From Bacteroidota bacterium (lineage in GTDB: Bacteria > Bacteroidota > Rhodothermia > JANXDC01), in the NCBI GenBank assembly GCA_025059945.1, contig JANXDC010000016.1:1-64000 (forward strand): a stretch of DNA of 64,000 bases, in the 5' to 3' direction. A program made the position numbers and the translations under genes. This document shows, one piece after another, positions 38,338 to 47,524 of this stretch; within the stretch, counting starts at the first letter, position 1, and each line of letters starts with the position of its first letter. Below the pieces are notes generated by a model. It had not been told where the DNA came from. It worked only from the letters and a program-made list of their open reading frames with translations, and did not search any database.

Positions 38338-39483
38338 TTACGGGCGGCGGTAGGTGATCCGATAGATCGCGCCCGCGTGATCATCGGAGACCAGAAGCGA
38401 GCCGTCAGGCATCACGAGCACGTCCACAGGCCGGCCCCAAACGGAGCCATCCGGCCCCAGCCAGCCCTCCGCGAAGACCTCGTAGGAAACGGCTCGATTG
38501 CCCTCCAGACGCACAAGCGTAAGGCGGTACCCGATGGGGGTGCTGCGGTTCCAGGATCCGTGCTCGGCGATGAAGATCTGATTGCGGTATTCGGCCGGAA
38601 ACAGGGAGCCGGTGTAGAAGCGCATACCTAAGGCGGCCACATGAGGGCCCAACTCTTGAACCGGGGGCACGAAGGCCGAACAAGGCCGCCTGCGCCCGTA
38701 TTCGGGGTCCGAGATGTTGCGGCCGTGGCAATACGGATAGCCAAAATGCAGGCCCGGACCCGGGGCTCGGTTGAGCTCATCTGGGGGTAGATCGTCGCCC
38801 ATCCAATCCCGGCCGTTGTCCGTAAACCAGAGCTCCCGCGTTACGGGATGCCAGTCGAAACCGACCGTGTTGCGCACCCCGCGGGCGAAAACCTCCACGT
38901 TCGATCCATCCGGATCCATGCGCAGAATCGTGGCATATGGGTCCTCGCGCTCGCAGATGTTGCAGGGGGCGCCTACGGGAACGTAGAGTTTCCCGTCGGG
39001 CCCGAAGGCGATGAATTTCCAGCCGTGATGGCGATCCGAAGGCAGTTTATCCGTCACCACCACGGGCTGAGGGGGGTTCTCGAGGCGGTTTTCGATGTTG
39101 TCGAAGCGCAGGATCCGGTTGACCTCGGCCACGTAAAGGGAGCCGTCGCGAAAGGCCACCCCGTTGGGCATGTTGAGCCCCTGGGCGATTGTGTAGACGC
39201 GATCGGCACGGCCGTCGCGGTTTTCGTCCACCACGGCGTAGACCCGGCCGGCGGTTCGGGTGCCCACAAACAGGATCCCGCGAGGGCTTAAGACCATGGA
39301 GCGGGCGTTAGGCAAGTTGTCGGCGAAAACGCTGATCACAAATCCAGAAGGAAGCTTGATACGCTCAAGGGGAAGCCTAGAGGCGGTCTGCCTTTGTGGA
39401 TCCTCCCCTCCGGAGGAGGGGGCGGAATCAGGGGCACAGTGGCAGCCGATTCCGAAGCTCACAATCCAGCTAAGCAACAGCAT
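38338..39483 (-). CDS. PQQ-dependent glucose/sorbosone dehydrogenase-type beta-propeller lipoprotein
   Basis: A 381-residue protein with a short signal peptide and lipobox FGIGC (Cys14), so probably outer-membrane or periplasmic. The propeller shows LPSGFVISVFADNLPNARSM, the DRHHGWKFIAFGPDGKLYV block and WFTDNGRDWMGDD, typical of soluble PQQ glucose/sorbosone dehydrogenases. AGGAG upstream fixes this ATG; upstream in-frame codons are open but lack signal-peptide logic. Whether it binds PQQ and oxidises a sugar is inferred. Confidence 0.85.
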   Translation of the reverse strand: MLLLSWIVSFGIGCHCAPDSAPSSGGEDPQRQTASRLPLERIKLPSGFVISVFADNLPNARSMVLSPRGILFVGTRTAGRVYAVVDENRDGRADRVYTIAQGLNMPNGVAFRDGSLYVAEVNRILRFDNIENRLENPPQPVVVTDKLPSDRHHGWKFIAFGPDGKLYVPVGAPCNICEREDPYATILRMDPDGSNVEVFARGVRNTVGFDWHPVTRELWFTDNGRDWMGDDLPPDELNRAPGPGLHFGYPYCHGRNISDPEYGRRRPCSAFVPPVQELGPHVAALGMRFYTGSLFPAEYRNQIFIAEHGSWNRSTPIGYRLTLVRLEGNRAVSYEVFAEGWLGPDGSVWGRPVDVLVMPDGSLLVSDDHAGAIYRITYRRP

Positions 39484-39563
39484 GCATCGCACTCCTATGT
39501 GGTTCGCGGCACGCACGGCATAGATGGTACACAATCACGCCTTATGGCGCAACGTCGGTTTCT

Positions 39564-40328
39564 TCATTCGAGGACCAGACAGAAAAGCACGCGGCGGTTT
39601 TGGGCGTAATAAAGCCGGCCCCGCCGAAGCAGACACGCATCGGATTCAGGAGCGCGGACCTCGTGCGAGATCTGATCGCTCCAGAGCCGCCTTCCATGCG
39701 GACCGTCCCAAACCTCCAGCCAGGTGCCCCGGTCCGCTCGAAACGCGACCCCAATCCACCAGCGTCCCCAAGAGAGCGCCTCCAAATGCCCCGGATCCGC
39801 CTCCAGGAGGAACGGGGCTTGGAGCACGGGCTCGGGAAAGCAGGCATCCTGATGCGAAACCGGGGGTTTCGCCTCCGGCCGCAGCGCCTCCACGAGGCGA
39901 CGATCCGAACCGAGGGCACGCCGGAGCCGGCCGCTAGCCGGATCGAGAAGCTCGTAGAGCAGCTCAAGCCCCTGACGACGATATGCGCAGAGCCCCTGTT
40001 CGGGATGCCAAAACAGCAAGCTATGCGCAGCCGAACGCCAGCGCTCTCGCCCCGTCTCGAGCTCAAGCGCGATCAGACCGCGGTGCTCAGGCAGCCTCGG
40101 GTCGGCATAACCGTGCACGAGCACCAGGTTCTCGCCTACGGCCTCTAGGCCCAGCCACCACGGCTCTTCCGGGTTCTGCCATCTCCAGCGCAGTTGGCCG
40201 GTTTCGGCCTCCAGAGCGACCAGGTGCGCCGTCTTGCGCTCTGGATCCCGGACCTCGGCGATCAAGAAGGACCCTTCGAAGGCGATCCGCCACAGGCGGG
40301 CGCCGCTATCGAAGCTCCAATATCGCAT
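39564..40328 (-). CDS. DUF4905 family protein (beta-propeller-like)
   Basis: A 254-residue protein without a signal peptide. Repeated ALE-ETGxxRWRW-type strands (ALEAETGQLRWRW and ALELETGRERWRS) give a PQQ/WD-like propeller appearance. The N-terminus (FDSGARLWRIAFEG) fits the Bacteroidota DUF4905 family, whose function is unknown. It begins 31 bases after the sucD stop on the same strand, so the two may be co-transcribed. Confidence 0.7.
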   Translation of the reverse strand: MRYWSFDSGARLWRIAFEGSFLIAEVRDPERKTAHLVALEAETGQLRWRWQNPEEPWWLGLEAVGENLVLVHGYADPRLPEHRGLIALELETGRERWRSAAHSLLFWHPEQGLCAYRRQGLELLYELLDPASGRLRRALGSDRRLVEALRPEAKPPVSHQDACFPEPVLQAPFLLEADPGHLEALSWGRWWIGVAFRADRGTWLEVWDGPHGRRLWSDQISHEVRAPESDACLLRRGRLYYAQNRRVLFCLVLE

Positions 40329-40359
40329 GGTCCGAGACTAGAGGCAGGCCAAGAGGGCT

Positions 40360-41229
40360 TTAACGCAGTCGTTCGTATATGGCGCGCCCGATCACGGCGG
40401 GGCTGCGCACAACCGTGACTCCGGCCGCTTCGAGAGCGGCCATTTTTTCGGCCGCTGTTCCGGAGCCTCCGGAGATGATCGCGCCCGCATGCCCCATGCG
40501 CCGGCCCGGTGGGGCCGTCTGGCCGGCTATGAAGGCCACGACGGGTTTGCTTACGTGTTCGCGTATGAAGGCCGCGGCTTCTTCTTCGGCCGTCCCCCCG
40601 ATTTCGCCGATCAGCACGATCCCCTCGGTTTCGGGATCCTGTTCGAAAAGCGCAAGCGCATCGACAAACCGGGTGCCGATTACGGGGTCGCCGCCGATGC
40701 CGATGCAAGTCGACTGGCCCAGTCCAAGCTGAGTGAGCTGATAGACGGCCTCGTAGGTGAGCGTGCCGCTGCGGCTGACGACCCCGATGGAGCCGGGTTG
40801 GTGGATAAAGCCCGGCATGATGCCGACTTTGGCTTTGCCGGGGGAGATCACGCCTGGACAGTTGGGCCCGACTAGCCGCACACCGCGCTTGCGCACGTAC
40901 TCATAGGCCCTGAGCATATCCCGGGTTGGGATCCCCTCGGTGATGCAGACAATGAGCGCGATGCCTGCATCGGCGGCCTCCATGATGGCATCGGCCGCAA
41001 ACGCCGGAGGCACGAAGATGATCGACGTGTTGGCGCCCTCCTGGCGGACGGCTTCGTAGACGGTGTTGTAGACCGGTCGCTCCAGGTGCCGTGTACCCCC
41101 TTTACCGGGGGTGACCCCGGCGACGACCTGGGTGCCGTACTCGATCATCTGTTGGGCGTGAAAAGTCGCTTCCCGTCCCGTAAAGCCCTGTACGAGAAGG
41201 CGGGTTTGCTCGGAGACCAGTATGCTCAT
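40360..41229 (-). CDS. sucD: Succinyl-CoA ligase alpha subunit
   Basis: A 289-residue subunit that carries the phosphohistidine in succinyl-CoA synthesis/cleavage in the TCA cycle. N-terminal [13 protein letters not shown], the CoA-binding [26 protein letters not shown], and the active-site His in [11 protein letters not shown] are intact. Length is exactly typical. Upstream in-frame codons are open, but AAGGGGG precedes this ATG. The partner sucC is not adjacent. A promoter inside the 3' end of the upstream gene (41261-41292) fits separate expression. Confidence 0.96.
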   Translation of the reverse strand: MSILVSEQTRLLVQGFTGREATFHAQQMIEYGTQVVAGVTPGKGGTRHLERPVYNTVYEAVRQEGANTSIIFVPPAFAADAIMEAADAGIALIVCITEGIPTRDMLRAYEYVRKRGVRLVGPNCPGVISPGKAKVGIMPGFIHQPGSIGVVSRSGTLTYEAVYQLTQLGLGQSTCIGIGGDPVIGTRFVDALALFEQDPETEGIVLIGEIGGTAEEEAAAFIREHVSKPVVAFIAGQTAPPGRRMGHAGAIISGGSGTAAEKMAALEAAGVTVVRSPAVIGRAIYERLR

Positions 41230-41248
41230 GAACCGCGCACCCCCTTTT

Positions 41249-41653
41249 TTAGGCCGGCTCCGAATATACGGCCCCTGCTGAGCGAGGGCCAAGTGTGGCC
41301 CCCTGGGAGCAGACGGAGAGCAGATGGGCAAGGGGCAAATCCGGATCTCCCAGATTCGCAAGCAGTCCTTCAAGCGCCGCTAGCAGCGCTTTCATGTCCA
41401 GGCCCCGGTAGGAGCTTGGCGCCTGAGCCAGCCGAGCTCGGCTTCTGGTGAAAAGGGTGTAAGCTCCCTTCGGGTTGCCTCGCTGAAGATGCAGGCAACC
41501 TGCCGCCAGCTGCGCCCAGCCCTTCCAGAGCGCGCGCTCCGGTTCCCGGGCCGAGCGCCAGCCCCTCTCCCAAGCTTCGTGCGCCTCCAAGAAGGCTTCT
41601 TTTAGGAAACACGACAGGCCCTCTTGCCAGTATGCCTCTAAAGTATCCATCAT
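41249..41653 (-). CDS. DUF309 family protein
   Basis: A 134-residue helical protein. The HEAWERGW motif followed by [22 protein letters not shown] is the DUF309 signature, with a conserved HExWE that suggests a metal or substrate site; function is unknown. Its ATG directly follows the stop of the response regulator (TAA-ATG, no gap), so it is probably translationally coupled to the two-component system. Confidence 0.85.
   Translation of the reverse strand: MMDTLEAYWQEGLSCFLKEAFLEAHEAWERGWRSAREPERALWKGWAQLAAGCLHLQRGNPKGAYTLFTRSRARLAQAPSSYRGLDMKALLAALEGLLANLGDPDLPLAHLLSVCSQGATLGPRSAGAVYSEPA
41261..41292 (-). promoter_or_regulatory. Promoter of sucD, inside DUF309
   Basis: On the minus strand, TTG (41292-41290), 21 bases, TATATTCG (41268-41261). 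It lies within the last codons of the DUF309 gene, 31 bases upstream of the sucD ATG. Confidence 0.5.
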
Positions 41654-42391
41654 TTAGCAGGCCAAGAGGCGCTTGAGGTATCGGCTCCGCTCTCGGCTGG
41701 CGATAAGCTCCCGACCGTCGAGTAACACAACTTTCAGGCGGCCGCTAAACCAGGGAATGAGCTCCCGGATTGCATCCAGCCGCACCAAAGCGGAGCGGCT
41801 GATGCGCAGGAATCGCTCCGGATCCAGACGCGCCTCCAGTTGCTCCAAGGAGCTGCGCAGCAGGTATCGGCGCTCTGGGGTGTACAGGTACGTCAGTCCG
41901 TCGTGAACTTCCACGGAGAGCACCTCCTGCAACGACACCAAGACCAGGCGGTTGCGGTAGGGCACCGCCAAATGCTGAGGGGCGGGGGAGGCGGAGGGCC
42001 GGCGCTGATGCGCCTGCACGAACAGCCGGGCCCGCTCTAGGGCCTCCGAGAGGGCGCGCAGCTCGACGGGCTTAAGCACGTAATCGAGGGCTCGGACCTG
42101 AAAGGCGCGCAGGGCGTAATCGGGGTAGGCCGTAACGAAGATCACGTACGGCGGGCGGGCCATTTGCGCGCGCAGGCGTTCTGCCAAGGCCAGACCGTCT
42201 TGCTCCGGCAGCTGAATGTCCAGCAAGATCACATCAACCGGTTTTTGCTCAAGCAGGCGGAGTGCCTCCTCGGCGTCGGCCGCTTCGGAGACGAGCTCCA
42301 CGGCCTGCATACGGCTTAGCAGCCGACGCAAGCGATGTCGGGCCGGCTCTTCGTCCTCCACGATCAACACGCGCAGCGGATTCGGCTCCAT
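41654..42391 (-). CDS. LytTR-family response regulator
   Basis: A 245-residue regulator. Residues 1-120 form the receiver domain with acidic pair EDEE, phospho-acceptor Asp58 in ILLDIQLPEQDG, the conserved Thr in FVTAYPDYALRAF and the Lys in YVLKPV. Residues about 145-245 are a LytTR DNA-binding domain (SVEVHDGLTYLYT, LRISRSALVRLDAI). It should act on promoters after phosphorylation by the upstream kinase. Its first 143 bp overlap the 3' end of the kinase gene in another frame. Confidence 0.93.
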   Translation of the reverse strand: MEPNPLRVLIVEDEEPARHRLRRLLSRMQAVELVSEAADAEEALRLLEQKPVDVILLDIQLPEQDGLALAERLRAQMARPPYVIFVTAYPDYALRAFQVRALDYVLKPVELRALSEALERARLFVQAHQRRPSASPAPQHLAVPYRNRLVLVSLQEVLSVEVHDGLTYLYTPERRYLLRSSLEQLEARLDPERFLRISRSALVRLDAIRELIPWFSGRLKVVLLDGRELIASRERSRYLKRLLAC

Positions 42392-44810
42392 GGCCGCTCT
42401 CCTCCAACGGACGAGGCAGGCGCAGGCGCGCGCACGTGCCTTCGGCGTGGCTGTCGAACTCCAGAAGGCCAGCCAGGCCGTACAGATGCGCCAAGCGCTG
42501 GGCCAAGTTGGTTAAACCCGTGCCGAAAAAATCGGTTCGGTCTGGCTCAAAGCCCGAAATGCCCGGCCCGGTATCCGAGACCTCCACCCAGAGTGCCTCT
42601 CCGTCAATCCAGGCGCGAAGGCGCACCGTTCCCCCACAAGCCTGACGGGCAACCCCATGCTGCACGGCGTTTTCTACAAGCGTCTGCACGGCCAGCGTGG
42701 GCACGGGCCAATCGAGGGCCTCGGTCGCGATATCGTATTCGACGCGCAGCCGCCGGCCCAGGCGCGTACGCTCTATGTCCAGGTAGCTGGTGACCAGCTC
42801 CAGTTCCGTCTCCAGGGGTACGAGCGCCTGTCCGGCGTGTTCGAGCACATGGCGGAACAAGTGCGCCAGGCGCTCGACAGTGGCCTCGGCCTCTTGCGGG
42901 CGGTCCTCGATGAGCGCCGCAATCGTGTTGAGCGTGTTGAATAGAAAATGCGGATTGATGCGCGCGCGCAAGGCGGCCAGCTCCGCTTCGGCCGTGCGGC
43001 GCACCAGGGCTCGTTCGCGTTCCAGAAAGGCCCATCGCTCAGCGGCTTGCGCTATATAGGCTGCCCAGGCGCGGGCTCGCTCTATGTCGTCCAGGTTGAA
43101 CACGCGCCTCCGGCGGCCCAAGGCGAGCAGGCCCCAGGTCTGGTTTTCGGTTCCTATCGGCACAAGCAGGCCCGTGTGGCGCGCCTCCAGAGCGCGTTCA
43201 AGCTCCCCAGGCAGATGAGATCGCGGCAGCACCGGAGAGGGCATCCAGAGGCCGTCTTGGGGGGTGGTCCTGTAAAGCGCGCGCCAAAATGACTCCGGGC
43301 CTGGGTCCGAGGGCCAACCTTGCAAGATCGCGGGGCGCTCTGGAGGAAAAAGAGCCAGGGCGGCCCAGGGGGTTTCGAAGAGTTCTGCGCTGGTGCGCGC
43401 GGCCTCCTCAGCCATCCGGGCCAGATCCCCGTAACGACTCAAGGCTTCGCCAGAGCGGCGCAGGCGTGCCCAGTAGGCGCGCTCATCGGCCAGCAGCGTT
43501 CGTTCCAACACCCGATAGGCGATCGGAGCGATCGTGGCCAGCGCCGCAGCCGCTAGCCAGTCCCTGGCCGGCACGGGCAGGGGGCCAGAGGGGTCCCAAA
43601 ATCCGCGCAGCAAACTATAGCCCCACAGCCCTACAAGGAGCGTCCCCAGGCCCGCTACGGCTCGGCGCATCACCACGGATACAGGTCCGTACTTAAGGGT
43701 GCTATAGGTGAGCAGCAGTACGGGAAACAGGCTCAATACCTGCACCAATAGCACAAGCCCCACGGTGAACCGATCGGTCGTGTAGGCTACTTCGGGTAGT
43801 ATCCCCAAAACGGCCATGAGGGCTAGCAGACACAGGGCCAAAAACAACCCCGTGCCCATGCGGCTCATCCAGCCCGGGCCGGGCTCTAATGGGGGCCCCA
43901 TGAGCAGAAGTCCTGAGGCTCCCATCATGTACGCGCTTACACACAGCAGCAGAGAGGCGGTGAGGGTGTTGATCGTAAACCCCCCTGGCCAGCCGCTGAA
44001 AAAAGCCGCGCTAAACAAGAGCCCTGCATAGAGGCTCGGTGGGACAAAGCTCCACAGGCTTAAGGGAAGGGGAACGGGCCACACGGTCCGCGCTGCACGC
44101 CAGAGCAGAAGGCTCGGAAAGGCGAGCCAACCCAGTACGGCTAGAAACGTTAGCCCGGGCAGCAGGGCCGGCGTAGGACCCTCAAGGGGTCCCCAAAGGG
44201 ACAGGAGCAGGATGCGAGCGGTGTTGCCGCCAAACCACAGCGCTCCGAGCGCGATCAGGCCTACGTCGATCCAGTGGCGGCGGTTGCGCCAGGCCAACGG
44301 CAGCAGGATGAACAATCCAACCCCGTGCACCAAGAAGCCGAATCCAAACCCCCATCCGGCTGCCGCCCACAGCACAGGATCGATGGGATACAGCAAAGCG
44401 GGATACTCGGTGATGCGCACGGTAACGGAGAACAGGCGCTCTCCTCGAAGCAACTCGTACAAGACCTCTGAGCCCGGCTTAATGCCCCGTATCGCCTGGT
44501 CTACCGCTTCGAGACTAAAGAGGGCGCGGCCTTGTATGCGCACCAACCGATCGCCTGCTCGGATGCCGGCCCGGTCCGCGGGTCCGCCGGGAAACACAAA
44601 ACCCGCCTCCGGACCTCGGCCTTGGTCGCGCCAGTGCACCCAGTCGTAGCCGCGCGTCTGGGGAAAGTGCGGCTCCCCAAAGGCGCGAAAGCGAGCCCAG
44701 TCCAGCCCGATCTGATACAAGGGCACCAGGGCCCAGGCCGGCACCAAAAGCAACACAAGTTTTGCTGCGGTCGCGCGGGCCACGAACGCAAAGTACGCCC
44801 CTAAACCCAA
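42249..44810 (-). CDS. Membrane sensor histidine kinase (LytS/YehU type) with PDZ and GAF domains
   Basis: An 853-codon frame. A first membrane helix (about residues 15-35) is followed by an extracytoplasmic PDZ-like domain (about 65-130; GGPADRAGIRAGDRLVRIQG) and about nine further helices to about residue 440. A GAF-like domain (about 465-600) precedes the His_kinase domain (INPHFLFNTLNTIAALI, about 625) and an HATPase with ENAVQHG and DTGPGISG. The recognisable kinase ends near residue 805; the last 47 codons overlap the response regulator gene in another frame. The start is a TTG; no ATG exists near the N-terminus. The signal sensed is unknown. Confidence 0.88.
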   Translation of the reverse strand: MGLGAYFAFVARATAAKLVLLLVPAWALVPLYQIGLDWARFRAFGEPHFPQTRGYDWVHWRDQGRGPEAGFVFPGGPADRAGIRAGDRLVRIQGRALFSLEAVDQAIRGIKPGSEVLYELLRGERLFSVTVRITEYPALLYPIDPVLWAAAGWGFGFGFLVHGVGLFILLPLAWRNRRHWIDVGLIALGALWFGGNTARILLLSLWGPLEGPTPALLPGLTFLAVLGWLAFPSLLLWRAARTVWPVPLPLSLWSFVPPSLYAGLLFSAAFFSGWPGGFTINTLTASLLLCVSAYMMGASGLLLMGPPLEPGPGWMSRMGTGLFLALCLLALMAVLGILPEVAYTTDRFTVGLVLLVQVLSLFPVLLLTYSTLKYGPVSVVMRRAVAGLGTLLVGLWGYSLLRGFWDPSGPLPVPARDWLAAAALATIAPIAYRVLERTLLADERAYWARLRRSGEALSRYGDLARMAEEAARTSAELFETPWAALALFPPERPAILQGWPSDPGPESFWRALYRTTPQDGLWMPSPVLPRSHLPGELERALEARHTGLLVPIGTENQTWGLLALGRRRRVFNLDDIERARAWAAYIAQAAERWAFLERERALVRRTAEAELAALRARINPHFLFNTLNTIAALIEDRPQEAEATVERLAHLFRHVLEHAGQALVPLETELELVTSYLDIERTRLGRRLRVEYDIATEALDWPVPTLAVQTLVENAVQHGVARQACGGTVRLRAWIDGEALWVEVSDTGPGISGFEPDRTDFFGTGLTNLAQRLAHLYGLAGLLEFDSHAEGTCARLRLPRPLEESGHGAESAARVDRGGRRAGPTSLASAAKPYAGRGARLRSGRRRGGTPPA

Positions 44811-44838
44811 AAAGCCAATCCGGCAATCGCGCCCTTGT

Positions 44839-44869
44839 TTGCCCCGTCCGCTTTAGGCAGCTAATTTTG
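44839..44869 (+). promoter_or_regulatory. Promoter of the TIGR02757-MFS-DUF502 operon
   Basis: TTG at 44839-44841, 20 bases, then TAATTTTG at 44862-44869, a perfect TAnnTTTG. Only 11 bases separate it from the ATG at 44881, implying a leader of about 5 bases. Confidence 0.7.
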
Positions 44870-44880
44870 GCGTTCCTGAC

Positions 44881-45678
44881 ATGACGGCTCGCGACGCCTA
44901 TATCAAGGCCTATCTTGAGCTGCTGGTGGAGCGCTACAATCGGCCGGAGTTCATCGGATCAGACCCCGTAGCTTGCGTGCACGCCTTTGATGATCCCCGA
45001 GATCAAGAAATCATAGGGCTCTTCGCGGCCCTTTTCGCCTGGGGGCGGCGCGATGTGGTTTTGCGCAAGCTCTTTGAGCTCTGTGAGCGCCTGAACCTAG
45101 CCCCTCGTTGGTATGCGCTCACCTTCGAGCGGCATGAGGGGGAGAGCTTGCGGGGCTTTGTCCATCGTACGTGGTCGGAACACGATCTGTGCGCGTTCTG
45201 GCGAGGTTTAGGTCGGATCCTGCGGCGTTATGGATCCCTGGAAGCCGCCTTTTACGCGGGCTACGAGCCACAGGCTCCTACCGTGGAGGGAGCCCTAGAG
45301 CGCTTCATCGGCCTTCTGGAGCAAGAGGTGGGCAGAAACGCAAGGCGGCACCTGAGGCGTCCTTCAGAGGGCTCCAGCTGTAAGCGTCTCAACTTGTATC
45401 TGCGCTGGATGGTGCGTCGGGATCGCATCGTGGATCTGGGCATTTGGGCTGAGGTAAATCCAGCACAGCTCATCATACCCCTCGACGTGCATGTGGGCCG
45501 CGTGGCTCGGGCCCTGGGCCTGTTAAGGCGCAAAAGCACCGACTGGCGTGCGGCCCGAGAGTTGACCGAGCGCTTGCGCGTCTTTGATCCGGAAGATCCA
45601 GTGCGGTATGATTTCGCGCTGTTTGGTCTGGGGGTGTTCCGGGAGCCCCTGCCTGATCTAGAGGGCGCTATGGCATGA
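44881..45678 (+). CDS. TIGR02757 family protein (DUF2400)
   Basis: A 265-residue protein of the TIGR02757/DUF2400 family, frequent in Bacteroidota and related to the helix-hairpin-helix DNA glycosylase superfamily. Family blocks include AYLELLVERYNRPEFI, DQEIIGLFAALFAWGRRDVV, KRLNLYLRWMVRRD, and LIIPLDVHVGRVARALGLL, where the Asp corresponds to that of HhH glycosylases. Its activity has not been established to my knowledge. The predicted mRNA has almost no 5' leader and no Shine-Dalgarno. Its stop overlaps the next ATG as ATGA. Confidence 0.85.
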   Translation: MTARDAYIKAYLELLVERYNRPEFIGSDPVACVHAFDDPRDQEIIGLFAALFAWGRRDVVLRKLFELCERLNLAPRWYALTFERHEGESLRGFVHRTWSEHDLCAFWRGLGRILRRYGSLEAAFYAGYEPQAPTVEGALERFIGLLEQEVGRNARRHLRRPSEGSSCKRLNLYLRWMVRRDRIVDLGIWAEVNPAQLIIPLDVHVGRVARALGLLRRKSTDWRAARELTERLRVFDPEDPVRYDFALFGLGVFREPLPDLEGAMA

Positions 45679-46856
45679 AGCGCGCGCCGCTTTGGGTGCT
45701 GTTTCTGACGGTGCTCATCGACCTGATCGGCTTTGGGATTGTGCTACCCCTTTTACCTTTTTACGCCCGTCGGTATGGGGCGAGCGAACTTGAGATTGGC
45801 CTTCTGTATAGCGTCTATTCCCTGATGCAGTTTCTGTTCGGGCCTCTCTGGGGTAGGCTCTCAGACCGGATCGGCCGTCGGACCGTGATCTTGGTTAGCG
45901 TAGCGGGATCGGTGGGCTCATATCTGCTTTTTTCGTGGGCGCGTTCGGTGGAGCTGTTGTTTTTGGCCCGCCTCTTCGCCGGTGTGGCGGGTGCCAACCT
46001 AGCCGTTGCGCAGGCTTATATCGCCGACGTGACCCCGCCGGAGGCGCGTGCCCAAAACATGGCCTTAATCGGCGCCGCTTTCGGCCTGGGTTTCGTGTTA
46101 GGGCCTGCTATCAGCGGCACCTTTATGCCCCTGGGTTACGCGGTGCCCCCGCTTATCGCGGCTGGGCTTGCCGCTATAAACTGGCTGATGGCTTTTCTCC
46201 TGCTTCCGGAGCCGGAACGCCGTACGGACCTTCCGGAACAGCATCGCCTGCCGGCGCTCAAAAGCCTTGGCGGGCTTTTGCGTCGGCCCCGGCTGGGGCC
46301 CCTGCTTGGGGGTGCATTTCTGCTTTCCTTCGCGCAGGCCAACATGTACGGGATCTTCCCCCTGCTGGGCTCTGAGGTGTTGGGCCTTGATGAGCGTCAG
46401 GTGAGTTACCTGTTCATGTACTTGGGCCTGCTTTCGGTGTTCGTACAGGGGGTCTTGGTGCGCGTGCTCGTCCGGCGTCTGGCGGATCGACATCTTTTCT
46501 ATTACGGAGTTGGGATGAGTGCGGTGGGATACGCGCTGTTGCCTCTTTGGCATGATCTAGCGGGCGCTTTGCTCCTGTTGGGCCTCCTTGCAGTCGGCAG
46601 CTTGGCCGTGCCCGCTCTAAGCGGCCTTATCTCGCGCTCGGCGGGTCCTCAAGAGCAGGGACTAGTCCTCGGCGTAGCGCAAAGCCTAGGCAGCCTGGGC
46701 CGCACTTTGGGACCTGCCTGGGGAGGCCTATGCTACGGTCTGCATCACGGCCTGCCGTTCTGGAGCGCCGCGGGTGTCTTGGTGTTTGCCTTGGTGCTCA
46801 ACCGGTCCCTTTTCAGAATCTCACACCCCCCATCCGTCTCGCGTTCCGATATATGA
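45675..46856 (+). CDS. MFS transporter (TetA-like drug:H+ antiporter family)
   Basis: A 393-residue major facilitator with 12 predicted helices. The loop 2-3 motif GRLSDRIGRRTVIL (motif A) and the first-helix motif DLIGFGIVLPLLPFY match the DHA1/tetracycline-resistance group. Substrate and role are unknown. It overlaps its neighbours on both sides by ATGA (45675-45678 and 46853-46856), a three-gene coupled unit. Confidence 0.88.
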   Translation: MKRAPLWVLFLTVLIDLIGFGIVLPLLPFYARRYGASELEIGLLYSVYSLMQFLFGPLWGRLSDRIGRRTVILVSVAGSVGSYLLFSWARSVELLFLARLFAGVAGANLAVAQAYIADVTPPEARAQNMALIGAAFGLGFVLGPAISGTFMPLGYAVPPLIAAGLAAINWLMAFLLLPEPERRTDLPEQHRLPALKSLGGLLRRPRLGPLLGGAFLLSFAQANMYGIFPLLGSEVLGLDERQVSYLFMYLGLLSVFVQGVLVRVLVRRLADRHLFYYGVGMSAVGYALLPLWHDLAGALLLLGLLAVGSLAVPALSGLISRSAGPQEQGLVLGVAQSLGSLGRTLGPAWGGLCYGLHHGLPFWSAAGVLVFALVLNRSLFRISHPPSVSRSDI

Positions 46857-47524
46857 AGGATCGCCGCTTGACCCGATTGCGTCGGTACCTCCTTACGGGG
46901 CTTTTGGTGTTGGCCCCGACGGTGATCACGTATCTCGTGTTGCGCTTTCTGTACGAGACCCTGGAGGGGCTACTCGGCCCGAGCCTGCGTCGGCTGCTCG
47001 GGGTGGAATTGCCCGGAATCGGCATCCTGGGTCTGTTTTTATCGGTGCTGTTGCTGGGCGCTTTTGTCTCGCGCGTCGTAGGCTATAGCCTTTTTCAGTG
47101 GTGGGAGCGTCTTTTGCACCGCATGCCCTTGGTGGGCGCTATCTACAGGGCCGCTCAGCAGACGATCGGGATCTTTGCCCGGCCCTCTGAGGAGTCCTTT
47201 CAGCGCGTCTGCTTGGTTCCTTTTCCCCTGGAGAGCGACTCTTGGGCGCTGGGCTTTGTAACGGGCCAATCGGAGTTGGACGATGGGCAGCTGTGGCTGC
47301 ACGTTTTCCTCCCCACCCCTCCGATCCCGTCCAACGGCATGCTGCTTTTCGTCAAGCCAGAGCGAGTGCGCTATCTGAGCTGGAGCGTCGCCGAGGCGAT
47401 GCAGTTTGTGGTCTCCTTCGGCAGCCTAAGCCCGGGGGGCGCTCGTCTGGTTCTGCTAAGCCCCGAGGAGGCCTTCGGCTCCAAAGCGCGGCCGTCGGCC
47501 TCTGCGGGATCGGCGCAGGGTTAG
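46853..47524 (+). CDS. DUF502 family membrane protein
   Basis: A 223-residue protein with two N-terminal membrane helices (about residues 12-32 and 55-78), including LLVLAPTVITYLVL, then HRMPLVGAIYRAAQQTIGIF and a soluble domain with LGFVTG. These are the DUF502 features. A longer in-frame reading begins at 46730 inside the MFS gene, but this ATG overlaps the MFS stop and starts at the conserved N-terminus. Its stop interlocks with that of the facing Vps10 gene in TTAG (47521-47524). Confidence 0.87.
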   Translation: MKDRRLTRLRRYLLTGLLVLAPTVITYLVLRFLYETLEGLLGPSLRRLLGVELPGIGILGLFLSVLLLGAFVSRVVGYSLFQWWERLLHRMPLVGAIYRAAQQTIGIFARPSEESFQRVCLVPFPLESDSWALGFVTGQSELDDGQLWLHVFLPTPPIPSNGMLLFVKPERVRYLSWSVAEAMQFVVSFGSLSPGGARLVLLSPEEAFGSKARPSASAGSAQG

